DNA from: Pelagerythrobacter marensis
GTDB lineage: Bacteria > Pseudomonadota > Alphaproteobacteria > Sphingomonadales > Sphingomonadaceae
Assembly: GCF_001028625.1 (NCBI RefSeq)
Contig: NZ_CP011805.1
Location: 248,001-312,000, forward strand
Length of the DNA stretch: 64,000 nt
Direction: 5' to 3'
How positions within the stretch are numbered: the stretch's first letter is position 1; each line of letters opens with the position of its first letter. This document shows, piece by piece, positions 28,929 through 38,600 of the stretch. The notes beneath the pieces were generated by a model. That model saw only the letters and a program-made list of their open reading frames with translations, was not told the origin of the DNA and ran no database searches. The position numbers were made by a program, and so were the translations under genes.

Positions 28929-30512
28929 ATGGTGATGCTGGAGCGCACTGCTTTTGCGGTCGCAACTCTTTGCATGACGTGTTCGGGTGCGGCGTTTGCG
29001 CAGTCTGCGCAGGCCGTGGAAGATCGTCGCGTCGATATTCTGCGATATCGGGTGGAGGGGAACACGGTTCTGCCGCAGATCGAGGTGGAGCGTGCGATTT
29101 ACCCGTTTTTGGGACCGGACCGGCCCGTCGAAGATGTCGAGCAGGCCCGGGCCGCGCTCGAGAAGGTTTATCGCGATCGGGGGTATGAGACTGTCGCGGT
29201 CCGCGTGCCCCAGCAGGACGTGCGGAACGGCGTCGTTCGCTTCGAGGTGACCGAGCTGCGGGTCGGGCGTTTGCGTGTGACTGGCGCGGAATGGACTTCG
29301 CCGGAGGAGATCAGGGAGAAAGCGCCTTCGCTGGCGGAGGGGACGGTCCCCAACTACAACGCGGTAAGCGGGGATCTGGCCGCGCTGAACACCTCGCGCG
29401 ACCGGGTGATTGCGCCGGTCCTGCGCGCCGGCGAGACGCCGGACACGGTCGATGTCGATCTTGAAGTGACCGAGAGTGCGCCTTTCCACTGGACGGCCGA
29501 ACTCAACGATCGCTACTCCTCGCGGACCGAGCGGCTGCGCGCCTCGGCCTCCGTGACGTACGGCAATCTGTGGCAGGCCGATCATTCGATCAGTTTGCAG
29601 GGCCAGTTCACGCCGGAAGATCCGGATCAGAGCTGGCTTGTCTCGGGTTCCTATGTTGCGCCGATCGCCGGCACGCCGCTGACGCTGGTCGCCTACGGTG
29701 TTCACAACGACAGCGACATCGGCGCCGTCGGTGGGATCAACGTCCTGGGATCGGGCGATATCGCCGGCCTGCGGGCGATCTATTCGATCCCCGGCGATAG
29801 CGTTTACCAGAGCCTGACCGCGGGTATCGACTACAAGAGCTTCGGCGAAGATCTGGTTTTGGGCGGTGATACGGCCTCGACGCCGATCGACTATATTCCG
29901 CTCAGTCTTGCCTATGGGCTGAACCACCGGGGCAGGAAGCTCGACGCCAATTTCAACCTTTCGCTGAACATGGGTCTGCGCGGGCTGGCTGCGACCAATG
30001 CGGAGTTTCGCGCAAAGCGTTCGCGGGCCAGCGCAAACTGGATCTACCTGCGTTCCAGCCTGGACATACTGTACCGCCTGCCGGCCGATCTGCAGCTGTC
30101 GATTGCGATGGCGGGGCAGCTTTCGGGCGAGCCGCTGATCAGCAACGAAGGTTTTGCAATCGGCGGGCTCGACAGCGTGCGCGGCTATCTCGAAAGCCAG
30201 GATCTGGGCGATCTGGGCTTTTCGCAGCAGATCGAACTGCGCAGCCCGGCGATTTCGGGCGGCGCCCTCAATGAACTGCGCTTCTTCGCCTTCACCGACA
30301 TGGGCATCACCGGCATTCGCAAGCCATTGCCCGTTAACGGCGTGGTCGATGACGGGACACGCCTGCTGAGTGCGGGCGGGGGCCTGCGCGCGCGCTTCTT
30401 CGACAATGTCAACCTGATGCTGCTGCTGGCTGCGCCGCTGCGGAACGAGGAGTCCGTCGACACGGATTTCGGCGATCTTCGCGGCCAGTTCCGGCTGTGG
30501 CTCGATTTCTAA
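28929..30512 (+). CDS. TpsB two-partner secretion outer-membrane transporter (ShlB/FhaC family)
   Basis: 527 residues. A signal peptide ends at AAFA-Q (about 24). Two POTRA-like modules follow (about 34-110, RYRVEGNTVLPQIEVERAIY; and 115-190), then a 16-strand-type barrel. The conserved VRGY of the loop that plugs the pore is at 417-420 (GLDSVRGYLESQDLG), and the last residue is Phe (LWLDF). TpsB proteins translocate one or a few large TpsA exoproteins to the surface; the obvious partner is the 4309-residue protein at 35698. It is the first gene of a same-strand series running to about 48.6 kb. Alternative starts exist at the in-frame GTG or ATG one and two codons later. Confidence 0.93.
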   Translation: MVMLERTAFAVATLCMTCSGAAFAQSAQAVEDRRVDILRYRVEGNTVLPQIEVERAIYPFLGPDRPVEDVEQARAALEKVYRDRGYETVAVRVPQQDVRNGVVRFEVTELRVGRLRVTGAEWTSPEEIREKAPSLAEGTVPNYNAVSGDLAALNTSRDRVIAPVLRAGETPDTVDVDLEVTESAPFHWTAELNDRYSSRTERLRASASVTYGNLWQADHSISLQGQFTPEDPDQSWLVSGSYVAPIAGTPLTLVAYGVHNDSDIGAVGGINVLGSGDIAGLRAIYSIPGDSVYQSLTAGIDYKSFGEDLVLGGDTASTPIDYIPLSLAYGLNHRGRKLDANFNLSLNMGLRGLAATNAEFRAKRSRASANWIYLRSSLDILYRLPADLQLSIAMAGQLSGEPLISNEGFAIGGLDSVRGYLESQDLGDLGFSQQIELRSPAISGGALNELRFFAFTDMGITGIRKPLPVNGVVDDGTRLLSAGGGLRARFFDNVNLMLLLAAPLRNEESVDTDFGDLRGQFRLWLDF

Positions 30513-30543
30513 TCTTTTCCCAGATCTTTCGGAGCGGACGAAT

Positions 30544-32346
30544 ATGAAAAAACTGCTGATATCCATGGCCGCCCTGGCCGCACTGGTGCCCGGCACCGCG
30601 GCGGCGCAGGAATGGTGGGATTCTGACTGGGGTGAGCGTCGGTCGATTTCGGTTTCTGCTGGTGATGTTGTTGGCGGTGCTGTTGGCAATGCGCCTGTTC
30701 TGGTTCGGCTTCACGCGGGCAATTTCGATTTTTCGCAGGTTGCGGCTGACGGGTCGGATCTTCGCTTCGTCACGGCGGACGGGACGCCGCTCGACGCGCA
30801 TCTGGAGAGTTTCAACCGGCAGGCGGAAGTGGCTTTGGCCTGGGTCGAGCTGCCTTCGGTGGGCGCCGCGCAGCAGCAGATCTATGTCTATTACGGCAAT
30901 GCGGATGCTCCGGCTGTAGGGACGCCGGCGGACACTTACGATGGCGAGCAGTCGCTGGTGGTTCATTTTGCCGAGGGTTCGGCCCCGCGCGATGCGACCG
31001 CGAACAACAATGCGATTGCCGACTTCGTGGGCGAACTGGTGCCCGAAGGTCTCGTGGCGGGCGGCGCCCGTCTGACCGGCAGCAGCCGGATGCAGATTGC
31101 GCCGAGCCAGTCGCTGACCATTGCCGCCGGGGGCGAGGCCAGCGTGTCGGCATGGGTCCGTCCTGCAGAACAGCAGGTGGGCGAAGCGGCGATCTTCACC
31201 AAGTATGGCGCGCAGGGGCCTGCGGGTGCGGAGCGGCTGTCGATCGGCCTGCGCGGCAATGCCCCTTACGTTCAGGTGATCGATGGTTCGGGCGCTGTGC
31301 GCGAGGCGGCGGCCGATGCGACGCTGGCGCCGGGCGAATGGGCGCATCTGGCGGTCAGTGCCGGGGACGGCGTGGTCACGCTATATGTCGGCGGACAGCA
31401 GGCAGCACAGGTTGCGGCCGATCTTCCGGCGCTCGGCGGCATGGCGCTGGTCGGCGCAAACGGGCAGCTTCCCTCGTTTGCCGGTGATCTTGACGAGCTG
31501 TGGCAGGCCAACACGGCACGTTCGGCGGACTTTGTTGCCTTTGCGGCGGCTTCGCAGGGGCGCGATGCCACAGTGGTTCAGACCAGCGGGGAAGCGCAGG
31601 AAGCGGGCGATGCGGCGGGTGGTCACAACTACCTGTCGGTGCTGTTCGGTGCGCTGACGGTCGATGCCTGGATCGTGATCGTGATCCTGCTTGTGATGCT
31701 GGCCATTGCGATTGCGGTGATGGTGAGCAAGGCGGGCCTTCTGTCGCGAGTGGAGCGGGCCAATGCCGCGTTCCGCGAAGCGTTCCGCAATGCTTCGGGG
31801 GAAGCCGGGCTGCACGATGGCCTGGTCGGATCGGATCGCCTGCAATGGGCACCGGCCTCGACCCTGGGGCAGCTGTTCTCCGTCGGGCGCGAGGAGACGC
31901 GCCAGCGCCTGGATGAAGGGCGCCGGTCGGCACGCGACCAGTTCGCACTGGCCCCGCAGTCGGTGGCGGCGATCCGGGCGGCGATGGATGCGCAGATGGC
32001 GCGCGAAGGGCAGAAGCTCAATGCGCGCATGGTGCTGCTGACGATCGCGATCTCGGGCGGTCCGTTCCTGGGGCTGCTAGGCACGGTGATCGGGGTGATG
32101 ATCACCTTTGCCGGGGTTGCCGCGGCGGGCGAGGTCAACATCAACGCGATCGCGCCGGGCATTGCCGCGGCTCTGCTGGCGACGGTGGCGGGCCTTGCCG
32201 TCGCGATCCCGGCGCTGTTCGGATACAACTGGCTGCTGAGCCGCGTCGAGAAGGTCGAGATCGACAATCAGGTTTTCGTCGACGAGCTCGAGAAGCGTCT
32301 CGCCGAGACTTACCGCCCATCCGCTGCCGCACAGGCGGCGGGCTGA
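30544..32346 (+). CDS. DUF2341/lectin-like ectodomain fused to ExbB/TolQ-type proton channel
   Basis: 600 residues. A signal peptide (cleavage near GTAAA-Q) precedes a DUF2341 domain (WWDSDWGERRSISV to IYVYYGNADAP, about 23-125) and a concanavalin-A/LamG-like domain (about 140-330). A first membrane helix lies at about 374-396, then a cytoplasmic stretch, then two helices at about 496-525 and 535-565 with the ExbB signature GPFLGLLGTVIGVMITF. ExbB forms the proton channel that powers TonB. The large periplasmic N-terminus is not in E. coli ExbB and could bind glycan or an envelope partner. It is followed by exbD and tonB 27 bp and further downstream. Confidence 0.92.
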   Translation: MKKLLISMAALAALVPGTAAAQEWWDSDWGERRSISVSAGDVVGGAVGNAPVLVRLHAGNFDFSQVAADGSDLRFVTADGTPLDAHLESFNRQAEVALAWVELPSVGAAQQQIYVYYGNADAPAVGTPADTYDGEQSLVVHFAEGSAPRDATANNNAIADFVGELVPEGLVAGGARLTGSSRMQIAPSQSLTIAAGGEASVSAWVRPAEQQVGEAAIFTKYGAQGPAGAERLSIGLRGNAPYVQVIDGSGAVREAAADATLAPGEWAHLAVSAGDGVVTLYVGGQQAAQVAADLPALGGMALVGANGQLPSFAGDLDELWQANTARSADFVAFAAASQGRDATVVQTSGEAQEAGDAAGGHNYLSVLFGALTVDAWIVIVILLVMLAIAIAVMVSKAGLLSRVERANAAFREAFRNASGEAGLHDGLVGSDRLQWAPASTLGQLFSVGREETRQRLDEGRRSARDQFALAPQSVAAIRAAMDAQMAREGQKLNARMVLLTIAISGGPFLGLLGTVIGVMITFAGVAAAGEVNINAIAPGIAAALLATVAGLAVAIPALFGYNWLLSRVEKVEIDNQVFVDELEKRLAETYRPSAAAQAAG

Positions 32347-32373
32347 GCGCAGGGTCGAACGGGGAGACGAGCA

Positions 32374-32781
32374 ATGCAGGTTCAGAAAAAGCGCAAGCCT
32401 TACGACGAGATCAACGTCACACCGATGGTCGATCTCACCCTGGTGCTGCTGATCATCTTCATCCTGCTGACCACGGCAGCGGTGCAGGGGATCAAGGTCA
32501 ACGTGCCCAAGGCCAGTTCGTCGGTGAGCCTGGCCAAGCCGACGACCAAGGCGATCACGATCGACGAGAGCGGGCAGATCTACCTCGATACTTTCGCGGT
32601 GACGATCGACGAGCTTGAGACGCAGCTGCGCACCTTCAAGGCGACGACCGAGGAGTTCCCGGTGGTCGTGAAGGGCGACCGGGTCACCCAGTATGGCCGG
32701 ATCATGGAAGTGCTCGACGTGTGCAACCGCGTGGGCATCGACCAGCTCGGCCTCGTCAGCGAACGGGTGCGGCCGTCATGA
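32374..32781 (+). CDS. ExbD/TolR-type biopolymer transport protein
   Basis: 135 residues: a short cytoplasmic N-terminus, one membrane helix (about 17-39) with the essential proton-carrying Asp at residue 20 (TPMVDLTLVLLIIF), and a periplasmic domain. It is the partner of the ExbB-type protein immediately upstream. Its TGA overlaps the tonB ATG as ATGA, so ExbD and TonB are coupled. Confidence 0.95.
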   Translation: MQVQKKRKPYDEINVTPMVDLTLVLLIIFILLTTAAVQGIKVNVPKASSSVSLAKPTTKAITIDESGQIYLDTFAVTIDELETQLRTFKATTEEFPVVVKGDRVTQYGRIMEVLDVCNRVGIDQLGLVSERVRPS

Positions 32782-33503
32782 AGCCCGGTGCCGGTTCGCA
32801 GCGTCACGAGCCGACAGGCGGCGACGATCAGCGCATGTCCGCAAGGTCGTATCTGCTGATCGGCGGCATACTGCTCGCACTCGCGGGACTGTTCGCCTGG
32901 CTGTTGTGGCCGCGCGATGGCGGGCCGCCGCAGACCGAGCGGTTCGTGACCGAGATCGAGATGCTCCAGCCTCCGCCACCGCCGGAGCCGGAGATGGAAG
33001 ATCCGATCATGGAGGAAGAAGAGGATATTCTGGAGCCGAGCGAGGAGCCGCCCAGCGAGACGCCGAACGAGGAACCGGTCGACCAGCCGCAGGATAGCCC
33101 GAGCGAGCCGAGCGATGCCAATCAGCTGGCCGGGCTCGACCGGCCCGCGGATGCAGGCTCCGACAACTTCCGCCTCGCGGCGGGCGGTGGCGGCGGACTG
33201 TTCGGACGCGGCTCCGGCGGCGGCGGAGGAGGCGGCGACTGGGGCGGCTATGTCGAAAGCCATATCCGCCGCGCGCTGCAACGCGACCCGCGCACCCGCG
33301 CTGCCAGAGGCTCGCTCCGGGTCGAGGTCACAATCACAGCCGACGGCCGCTTCTCCAGAGCAACCCTGCGATCCTCAACCGGAAACCCAGACCTCGACAA
33401 AGCCGTCCAGGACGTCCTCCAAAATATGCCAAGGCTCAGCGTCGGACGTCCCCAGGACAGACCGCCCCAGACTTTCGCCATCATCGACATGAAACGCAGT
33501 TGA
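32778..33503 (+). CDS. TonB-family energy transducer
   Basis: 241 residues from the ATG at 32778. One membrane helix (about 24-45) is followed by a proline/glutamate-rich spacer (about 60-112), a glycine-rich hinge (about 136-157) and a TonB C-terminal domain (GGYVESHIRRALQRDP to PPQTFAII). The spacer is acidic (PMEDPIMEEEEDILEP-like) where classical TonB has EP/KP repeats. A 5-bp GC hairpin sits right after the stop (33504-33517). With its own ExbB and ExbD it should form a complete motor dedicated to a partner in this operon. Confidence 0.93.
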   Translation: MKPGAGSQRHEPTGGDDQRMSARSYLLIGGILLALAGLFAWLLWPRDGGPPQTERFVTEIEMLQPPPPPEPEMEDPIMEEEEDILEPSEEPPSETPNEEPVDQPQDSPSEPSDANQLAGLDRPADAGSDNFRLAAGGGGGLFGRGSGGGGGGGDWGGYVESHIRRALQRDPRTRAARGSLRVEVTITADGRFSRATLRSSTGNPDLDKAVQDVLQNMPRLSVGRPQDRPPQTFAIIDMKRS

Positions 33504-33539
33504 GGCCCGACAGGGCCCTAGATTCAGGGAATCCATTCT

Positions 33540-35093
33540 ATGAAAATCTCACTTCGAGGCATTCTGATGTCTTGCGGCGCCGGGCTGGTCCTGGCGGCCG
33601 CGGCCCCGGCCTCGGCGCAATCGGGCGATCCGGAGTTCTCGGTCGAACTCCTCCAGTTGATGGTCGACGAGGGGCTTCTGTCCGCCGAAAAGGCGCAGGG
33701 CCTGCTCGACCGCGCGAGAGCGCGGGTGGAGGAGAAGAAAGCGCGCGAAGTGGCCCAGGCCACCGCGATCGAGGTGCCTTACGTGCCCGAAATCGTGCGC
33801 GAGCAGATCCGCGATGAAGTAAAGGCAGAAGTTATCGCCAAGGCGCAGGAAGAGCGCTGGATCACCGCCGATCCCATTCCGAAATGGATCGACGGCATCG
33901 AGCTGTCCGGCGACATTCGCCTGCGGCGCGAACAGACCTATTTCAACGAAGACAATTTCTTCGGCTTTCCCGATCTGCAGTTCATCAACGACGCCGGCGG
34001 CGTCGTGGCTGCCGAGGGTGTGCCGACGCTCAACACGACCAACGATTTCGGTCGCTCGCTCTACCGCGCGCGTCTGGGTGTAAAGGCCCGGGTCGCCGAA
34101 GCGGTCGAAGTGGGCCTGCGGCTCGGCGCAGGTCGCGACCGTAGTCCGATCTCCACCAACGCGCTGCTCGGCGAATACTTCCAGAAGGACGGGCTGTGGA
34201 TCGATCGGGCCTACCTGTCGGTACGACCGATCGATCAATTGACCCTCACCGGCGGGCGGATGCCCAACCCCTTCTTCTCGACCGATCTGGTCTGGGACGA
34301 GGATATCAATCCCGAGGGCGTGGCTGCCACCGTGCGCGTGCCGGTTACCGGCAAGGCGGGGCTGTTCGCTGTTGCCGGGGCTTTCCCGCTGGAATCCTAC
34401 CAGACCAATGCTGTCGATCTCGAACGCTGGATGTGGGGCGTCCAGGCTGGCGGCGAGGTGAAGGCCGGCGATCTCACGTTCAAGGCCGCTGTCGCATACT
34501 ACGATTATCGCAACCTCGAAGGGGTCAAGAACTCTCAGGATTCGCGCCTGACCGACTACACCGCGCTGCCTGTCCTCGGCATCGGCAATTCGAAGTTCAA
34601 CATCCGCAACGATGCGACCACGCAACTGATCGGCCTGTCGTCCGATTTCGACGTGCTCAATGCCACGGCCTCGCTCGGCTATCGGATGTTCGATGACGTC
34701 GAAATCCGCCTGACCGGGGACTACGCCCGCAACCTGGCGTTCGACGCTGACGCGATTGCGGCGCTCGAATCCAGTTCGGCCAATCCGGGCGATACCGCAT
34801 GGCAGGTCCGCCTCGATCTCGGCTCTCCAGCAATGTCCGGCTTCGGCGACTGGTTCCTCGGCGCCGCCTACAAGCGCCTCGAGACGGACTCGGTGCTCGA
34901 CATCTTCACCGACAGCGATTTCGGTGCCGGCGGCACGGATCTTGAGGGCTACGTCCTCGAAGGCGGTTTCGGCGTTTACCGGAACACCTGGCTGGGTGCC
35001 CGCTGGCTGTCCGCAGACGCGATCGACCGCGCTGCGCTGGTCCCCGTCTACGGGGCCGACATCCTGATGATCGATCTCAACGCAGCCTTCTGA
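33540..35093 (+). CDS. putative outer-membrane porin
   Basis: 517 residues. A signal peptide is cleaved after PASA. A helical periplasmic segment follows (about 30-105, rich in E/K/R: EGLLSAEKAQGLLDRARARV), then a beta-barrel region from IELSGDIRLRREQTYF to a C-terminal Phe (MIDLNAAF). It matches the putative-porin family found next to FHA-type genes in proteobacteria. The N-terminal helix may bind peptidoglycan or the coiled-coil protein encoded 5 bp downstream. Its role in adhesin export is unknown. Confidence 0.85.
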   Translation: MKISLRGILMSCGAGLVLAAAAPASAQSGDPEFSVELLQLMVDEGLLSAEKAQGLLDRARARVEEKKAREVAQATAIEVPYVPEIVREQIRDEVKAEVIAKAQEERWITADPIPKWIDGIELSGDIRLRREQTYFNEDNFFGFPDLQFINDAGGVVAAEGVPTLNTTNDFGRSLYRARLGVKARVAEAVEVGLRLGAGRDRSPISTNALLGEYFQKDGLWIDRAYLSVRPIDQLTLTGGRMPNPFFSTDLVWDEDINPEGVAATVRVPVTGKAGLFAVAGAFPLESYQTNAVDLERWMWGVQAGGEVKAGDLTFKAAVAYYDYRNLEGVKNSQDSRLTDYTALPVLGIGNSKFNIRNDATTQLIGLSSDFDVLNATASLGYRMFDDVEIRLTGDYARNLAFDADAIAALESSSANPGDTAWQVRLDLGSPAMSGFGDWFLGAAYKRLETDSVLDIFTDSDFGAGGTDLEGYVLEGGFGVYRNTWLGARWLSADAIDRAALVPVYGADILMIDLNAAF

Positions 35094-35098
35094 GGGAC

Positions 35099-35671
35099 AT
35101 GAAAACGATGCTCCGCACATTCAGTTTCATTGGCATTCTGCTGGCGTTTGGCACTTCCGCCATGCAGACGGCGGCGGTCGCGCAGGCGCCTCAGACGCAG
35201 GCGGCCGTCGCCGACCCTTCCCTCGCGCAGGATTTCGCAACCGGTGAGGAGGCGGCCGAACCTGCAATCGAACGGCTCAGGGCCGAGCTCGAGCGCCAGC
35301 GCCGGATCGCCGAGAACGCCCGTTATCAGGTCGAGCGGCTGCGCACCGAAATCGCTCTGAAGGACGAGCTTCTCGAACTGGGGCGGGAGCGTAACCGCGC
35401 ACTCTACAGCACTGGCAGCGAGATCCTGCAGCGCTATGCCGACATGGGTCTCGGCGACGTCGTTTCCGCGCGCGAACCCTTCGTCCAGAAGGGCCGGGTC
35501 GAGCTGGAGAACCTGGTCCAGGACTATGAGGACGCGCTGCGCGCGGCCCGCTTCACTGGGGACACTCTGCCGCCGAGCGTCGAACAACGCATGCGCGAAG
35601 AGCTGACCGAGGCGCGCAGCGGCGAGCAGCCCGCCGACGCCGACACCGCCACCGACAACCAGGCCGAATAG
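35099..35671 (+). CDS. periplasmic coiled-coil protein of the TPS operon
   Basis: 190 residues with a signal peptide (to about AAVA-Q) and a long heptad-rich helix (PAIERLRAELERQRRIAENA onward, about 58-105). It has no recognised domain. It sits 5 bp after the porin gene and 26 bp before the TpsA gene, so it is co-expressed with them. Possible roles are a periplasmic spacer or a chaperone for the unfolded exoprotein; neither is shown by sequence. Confidence 0.75.
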   Translation: MKTMLRTFSFIGILLAFGTSAMQTAAVAQAPQTQAAVADPSLAQDFATGEEAAEPAIERLRAELERQRRIAENARYQVERLRTEIALKDELLELGRERNRALYSTGSEILQRYADMGLGDVVSAREPFVQKGRVELENLVQDYEDALRAARFTGDTLPPSVEQRMREELTEARSGEQPADADTATDNQAE

Positions 35672-35697
35672 ACCTCCACCCGTTCCGGAGACACCCG

Positions 35698-38600
35698 ATG
35701 CTTCCCACTTTCCTTCCTCGCGCAGCCCGCATCGCCGGTCGTAATGCCCTCATGACCGGTGCCAGCCTTGCGGCCATGGCCAGTTTCGCCATCGCCCCGG
35801 CCAAGGCGCAGGATGTGCCGCAGGACGTGGTATTCGGCGACATGATCGCGCTGACCGGCGGTAATGTGCAATTGCCCGATGGAAGCTATTCGCGATGGGA
35901 AGGGGCGAACAATCCGGTCATCGGCACCGATGCCGACGGCAATCCGCTCATGACCATCGAACAGACCAAGCAGCGCGCACTGCTCGATTGGGAACGCTTC
36001 AGCCTCAAGACCGGGGAAATCCTGGAGTTTCAGCAACAGGCCGCGGACTGGATCGCGGTCAACCGCGTCCATGGCGAACAGGCCAGCCAGATTGACGGCA
36101 CGATCCGGGCGCAGGGCCGGGTCTTCATCCTCAACGATAACGGTGTCCTGTTCGGTGAGGGCGCCAATATCGATGTACGCCAGCTCGTCACCGGCAAGGG
36201 CGTCTCCGATGTGCTGATCGATGGCAATGTCACGACGATCGTCCAGAAGGACGAACGCGCCATCCTCAACTGGTCCGACATGTCCAGCCAGGCGGGCGAG
36301 GTTCTGCGGTTCCAGCAGGAGCAATCCGACTGGCTCGCGCTCAACCGATCGCTTCTTGAAGGCACGACCCGCCTTGCCGGGAATATCGAAGCAGACGGTC
36401 ATGTCTATCTGGTCGCACCCGGCGGCCTTTCCATCGCCGGATCGATCGATGCCCAACAGGTGATCCTCAGTCAGCTCGATATCAGCGACGCGCAGTTCGA
36501 GGCGGGTCTCGATGAGAGAATTTGCGTAAGCCGCTGCAACAGCGGCTCGCGCTCCCCCACTTTCAGCAATAGCTGGGCGCCCGGATATGCCGATTTCGTT
36601 TCCGGCAAGATCGACGTGGATGAGTACTTCCGCGTGATTGGGGATGCCGCGTCGAGCGGCGGCGCGGACGTCTATGATGAGAATGACGAGAGCCGTTACA
36701 GCCTGATCGTCGAATCGACCGGCCAGATCACCACCGGCGCGCTTGGCAAGGCGATCCTGCTCGGTACCCGGGTCGACAATCGCGGCATCGTTTCTGTGAC
36801 CGACGAAGGTCAGGTCATTCTCGCGGCGGGAGAAAATATCTGGCTCGATCGCGATCCCACACAGGATGGGCGCTTTGGCGCCTTCGCCGGTTACTGGGAT
36901 ATCTATCAGGCCGGGAGCATCCAGTTTGCCAGCGGCCTGCGTACAGTGAACGAGGCCAATCGCGCATTTTGGAAAGAGGTTACGGGCAACGACTACGAGT
37001 TGGGCTACCGCTTCGGAAATTTCGAATGGTCGCAAGTCGTGCCGCTCGCCGACGAGTTGTTGATCCTCAAGGCACTCGACCGGATCGACAGCCAGAACAT
37101 CTATGTCCGTAATAGCGGGATCGTTAGTGCGGAGCGCGGCGGCTACATCGATTTCCGCGGCATGCGGATTGATCAATTTGGCGCGGTTCAGATGACGTCG
37201 ACCGCGAATTTTCGCGGAACGATCAGCCTCGATGCGCGCAGCTATGCGCTCGACGAAGATGTCACCAACGATACGCTCGGCAGGCCGCTGCCCAACAACG
37301 GCGTCGTCACATTTGGCAAAAACAGCCTCACCCAGATTACGCCCGATCTTGAATCTGACGATACCATCCCGCTCACCGAAGGTGCCCAGAACGTCGGCAC
37401 GCTGACGATCAATGCCTTCCGCGTCGACATGCAGGACGATTCGATGATTTACCTGCCCAGCGGGACGGTAAATGTCTGGCTCGACGACGAAAACAAGTTC
37501 AACGGATCGAACCGCGGCCCACAAGGCAGCAGCAACAATGAGACCGGCACACGCTTCCTCATGCGGCAGGGTGCGACGATCGATCTGTCGGGCTGGGAAA
37601 CCACGGTGGGGATGGGATACCACCAGGTGAGCGGCAAAATCTTCGCAGCACAGCTCGCGGATTCTCCCGTCCAACGCGACGGCGTATTCTATCGCAAGGA
37701 AGTGACGGTCGACCGCCGTTACGGCACCGATCTCATCAACTGGGAAGGTTTCGACAATCTTTCCGCCGGGACGCTCGACCAGTTTCTGATCAATGGCGGC
37801 ACGTTTACGCTCGACACCGATAACGACTTCATCATGATGTCGGGTTCGCTGATAGATATCTCCGGCGGCAGCATCACCTACGAAGCCGGTACGGTGACGA
37901 CCACGCTGGTGCGGACGCTCGACGGGCGCCTGATCGATATCCGCGAGGCCAATCCTGACGAACTCTATATGGGCCTCGCCAACGAGTTTACTCAGTACGA
38001 CGTCAAATGGGCCGAGCAGCAAACCTACATCGTGCCCTTCGTGTCGCCTACCGTCACGCGTCACGAGGAAAGCTATGTCGAGGGCGGCAATGCCGGTCTG
38101 ATCGAGATCATAGCTCCCGATGTCGTGTTGCAGGGCACCGTGCTGGGTGATGTCACCATCGGCAAATACCAGCGTGAAAACATGCCCGATCTGGGCCAGT
38201 TCGTCATAGGGACGGGCGGCAAGGACGAAAGCGAATACAACTCGAACTATATCCGCGTGGACGGATACGAGAACGTCTTGGGTGCCGATTTCGGTATCGG
38301 CAATAATCTCAACTTTGCCTTTGCTCGCCAGAAAGGCCTGGAGCTCGGACTTCAGGGCGAGGAACTGGAGGTCTTTGTCGAAGGCTATACGAGCGGCAAT
38401 CTCGCAGAGGCTTACGCGCGGTTCGAAGGCGAGGCGCTGGGGCTGGAGGGCGATGAACTCGATACGTTCATCGCAGACTATGCCGCAGCAAACCCGAGCG
38501 AGGATTACGCTCGCACATTTGGTGAAGCAGAGGGGCTGACGGGCGAGGCGCTGGACGCTTTCGTTGCCGAGTTTGTTGCTGCGCATCGACCATTCGGTGT

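Noticed and set aside
31376..31948. 190-codon minus-strand frame within the ExbB-type gene
   Set aside because: Pro/Arg/Ser-rich complementary frame of a confirmed coding region.
35524..38586. 1020-codon open frame on the minus strand opposite TpsA
   Set aside because: Antisense to a clearly coding, repeat-rich gene; composition is that of a shadow frame.
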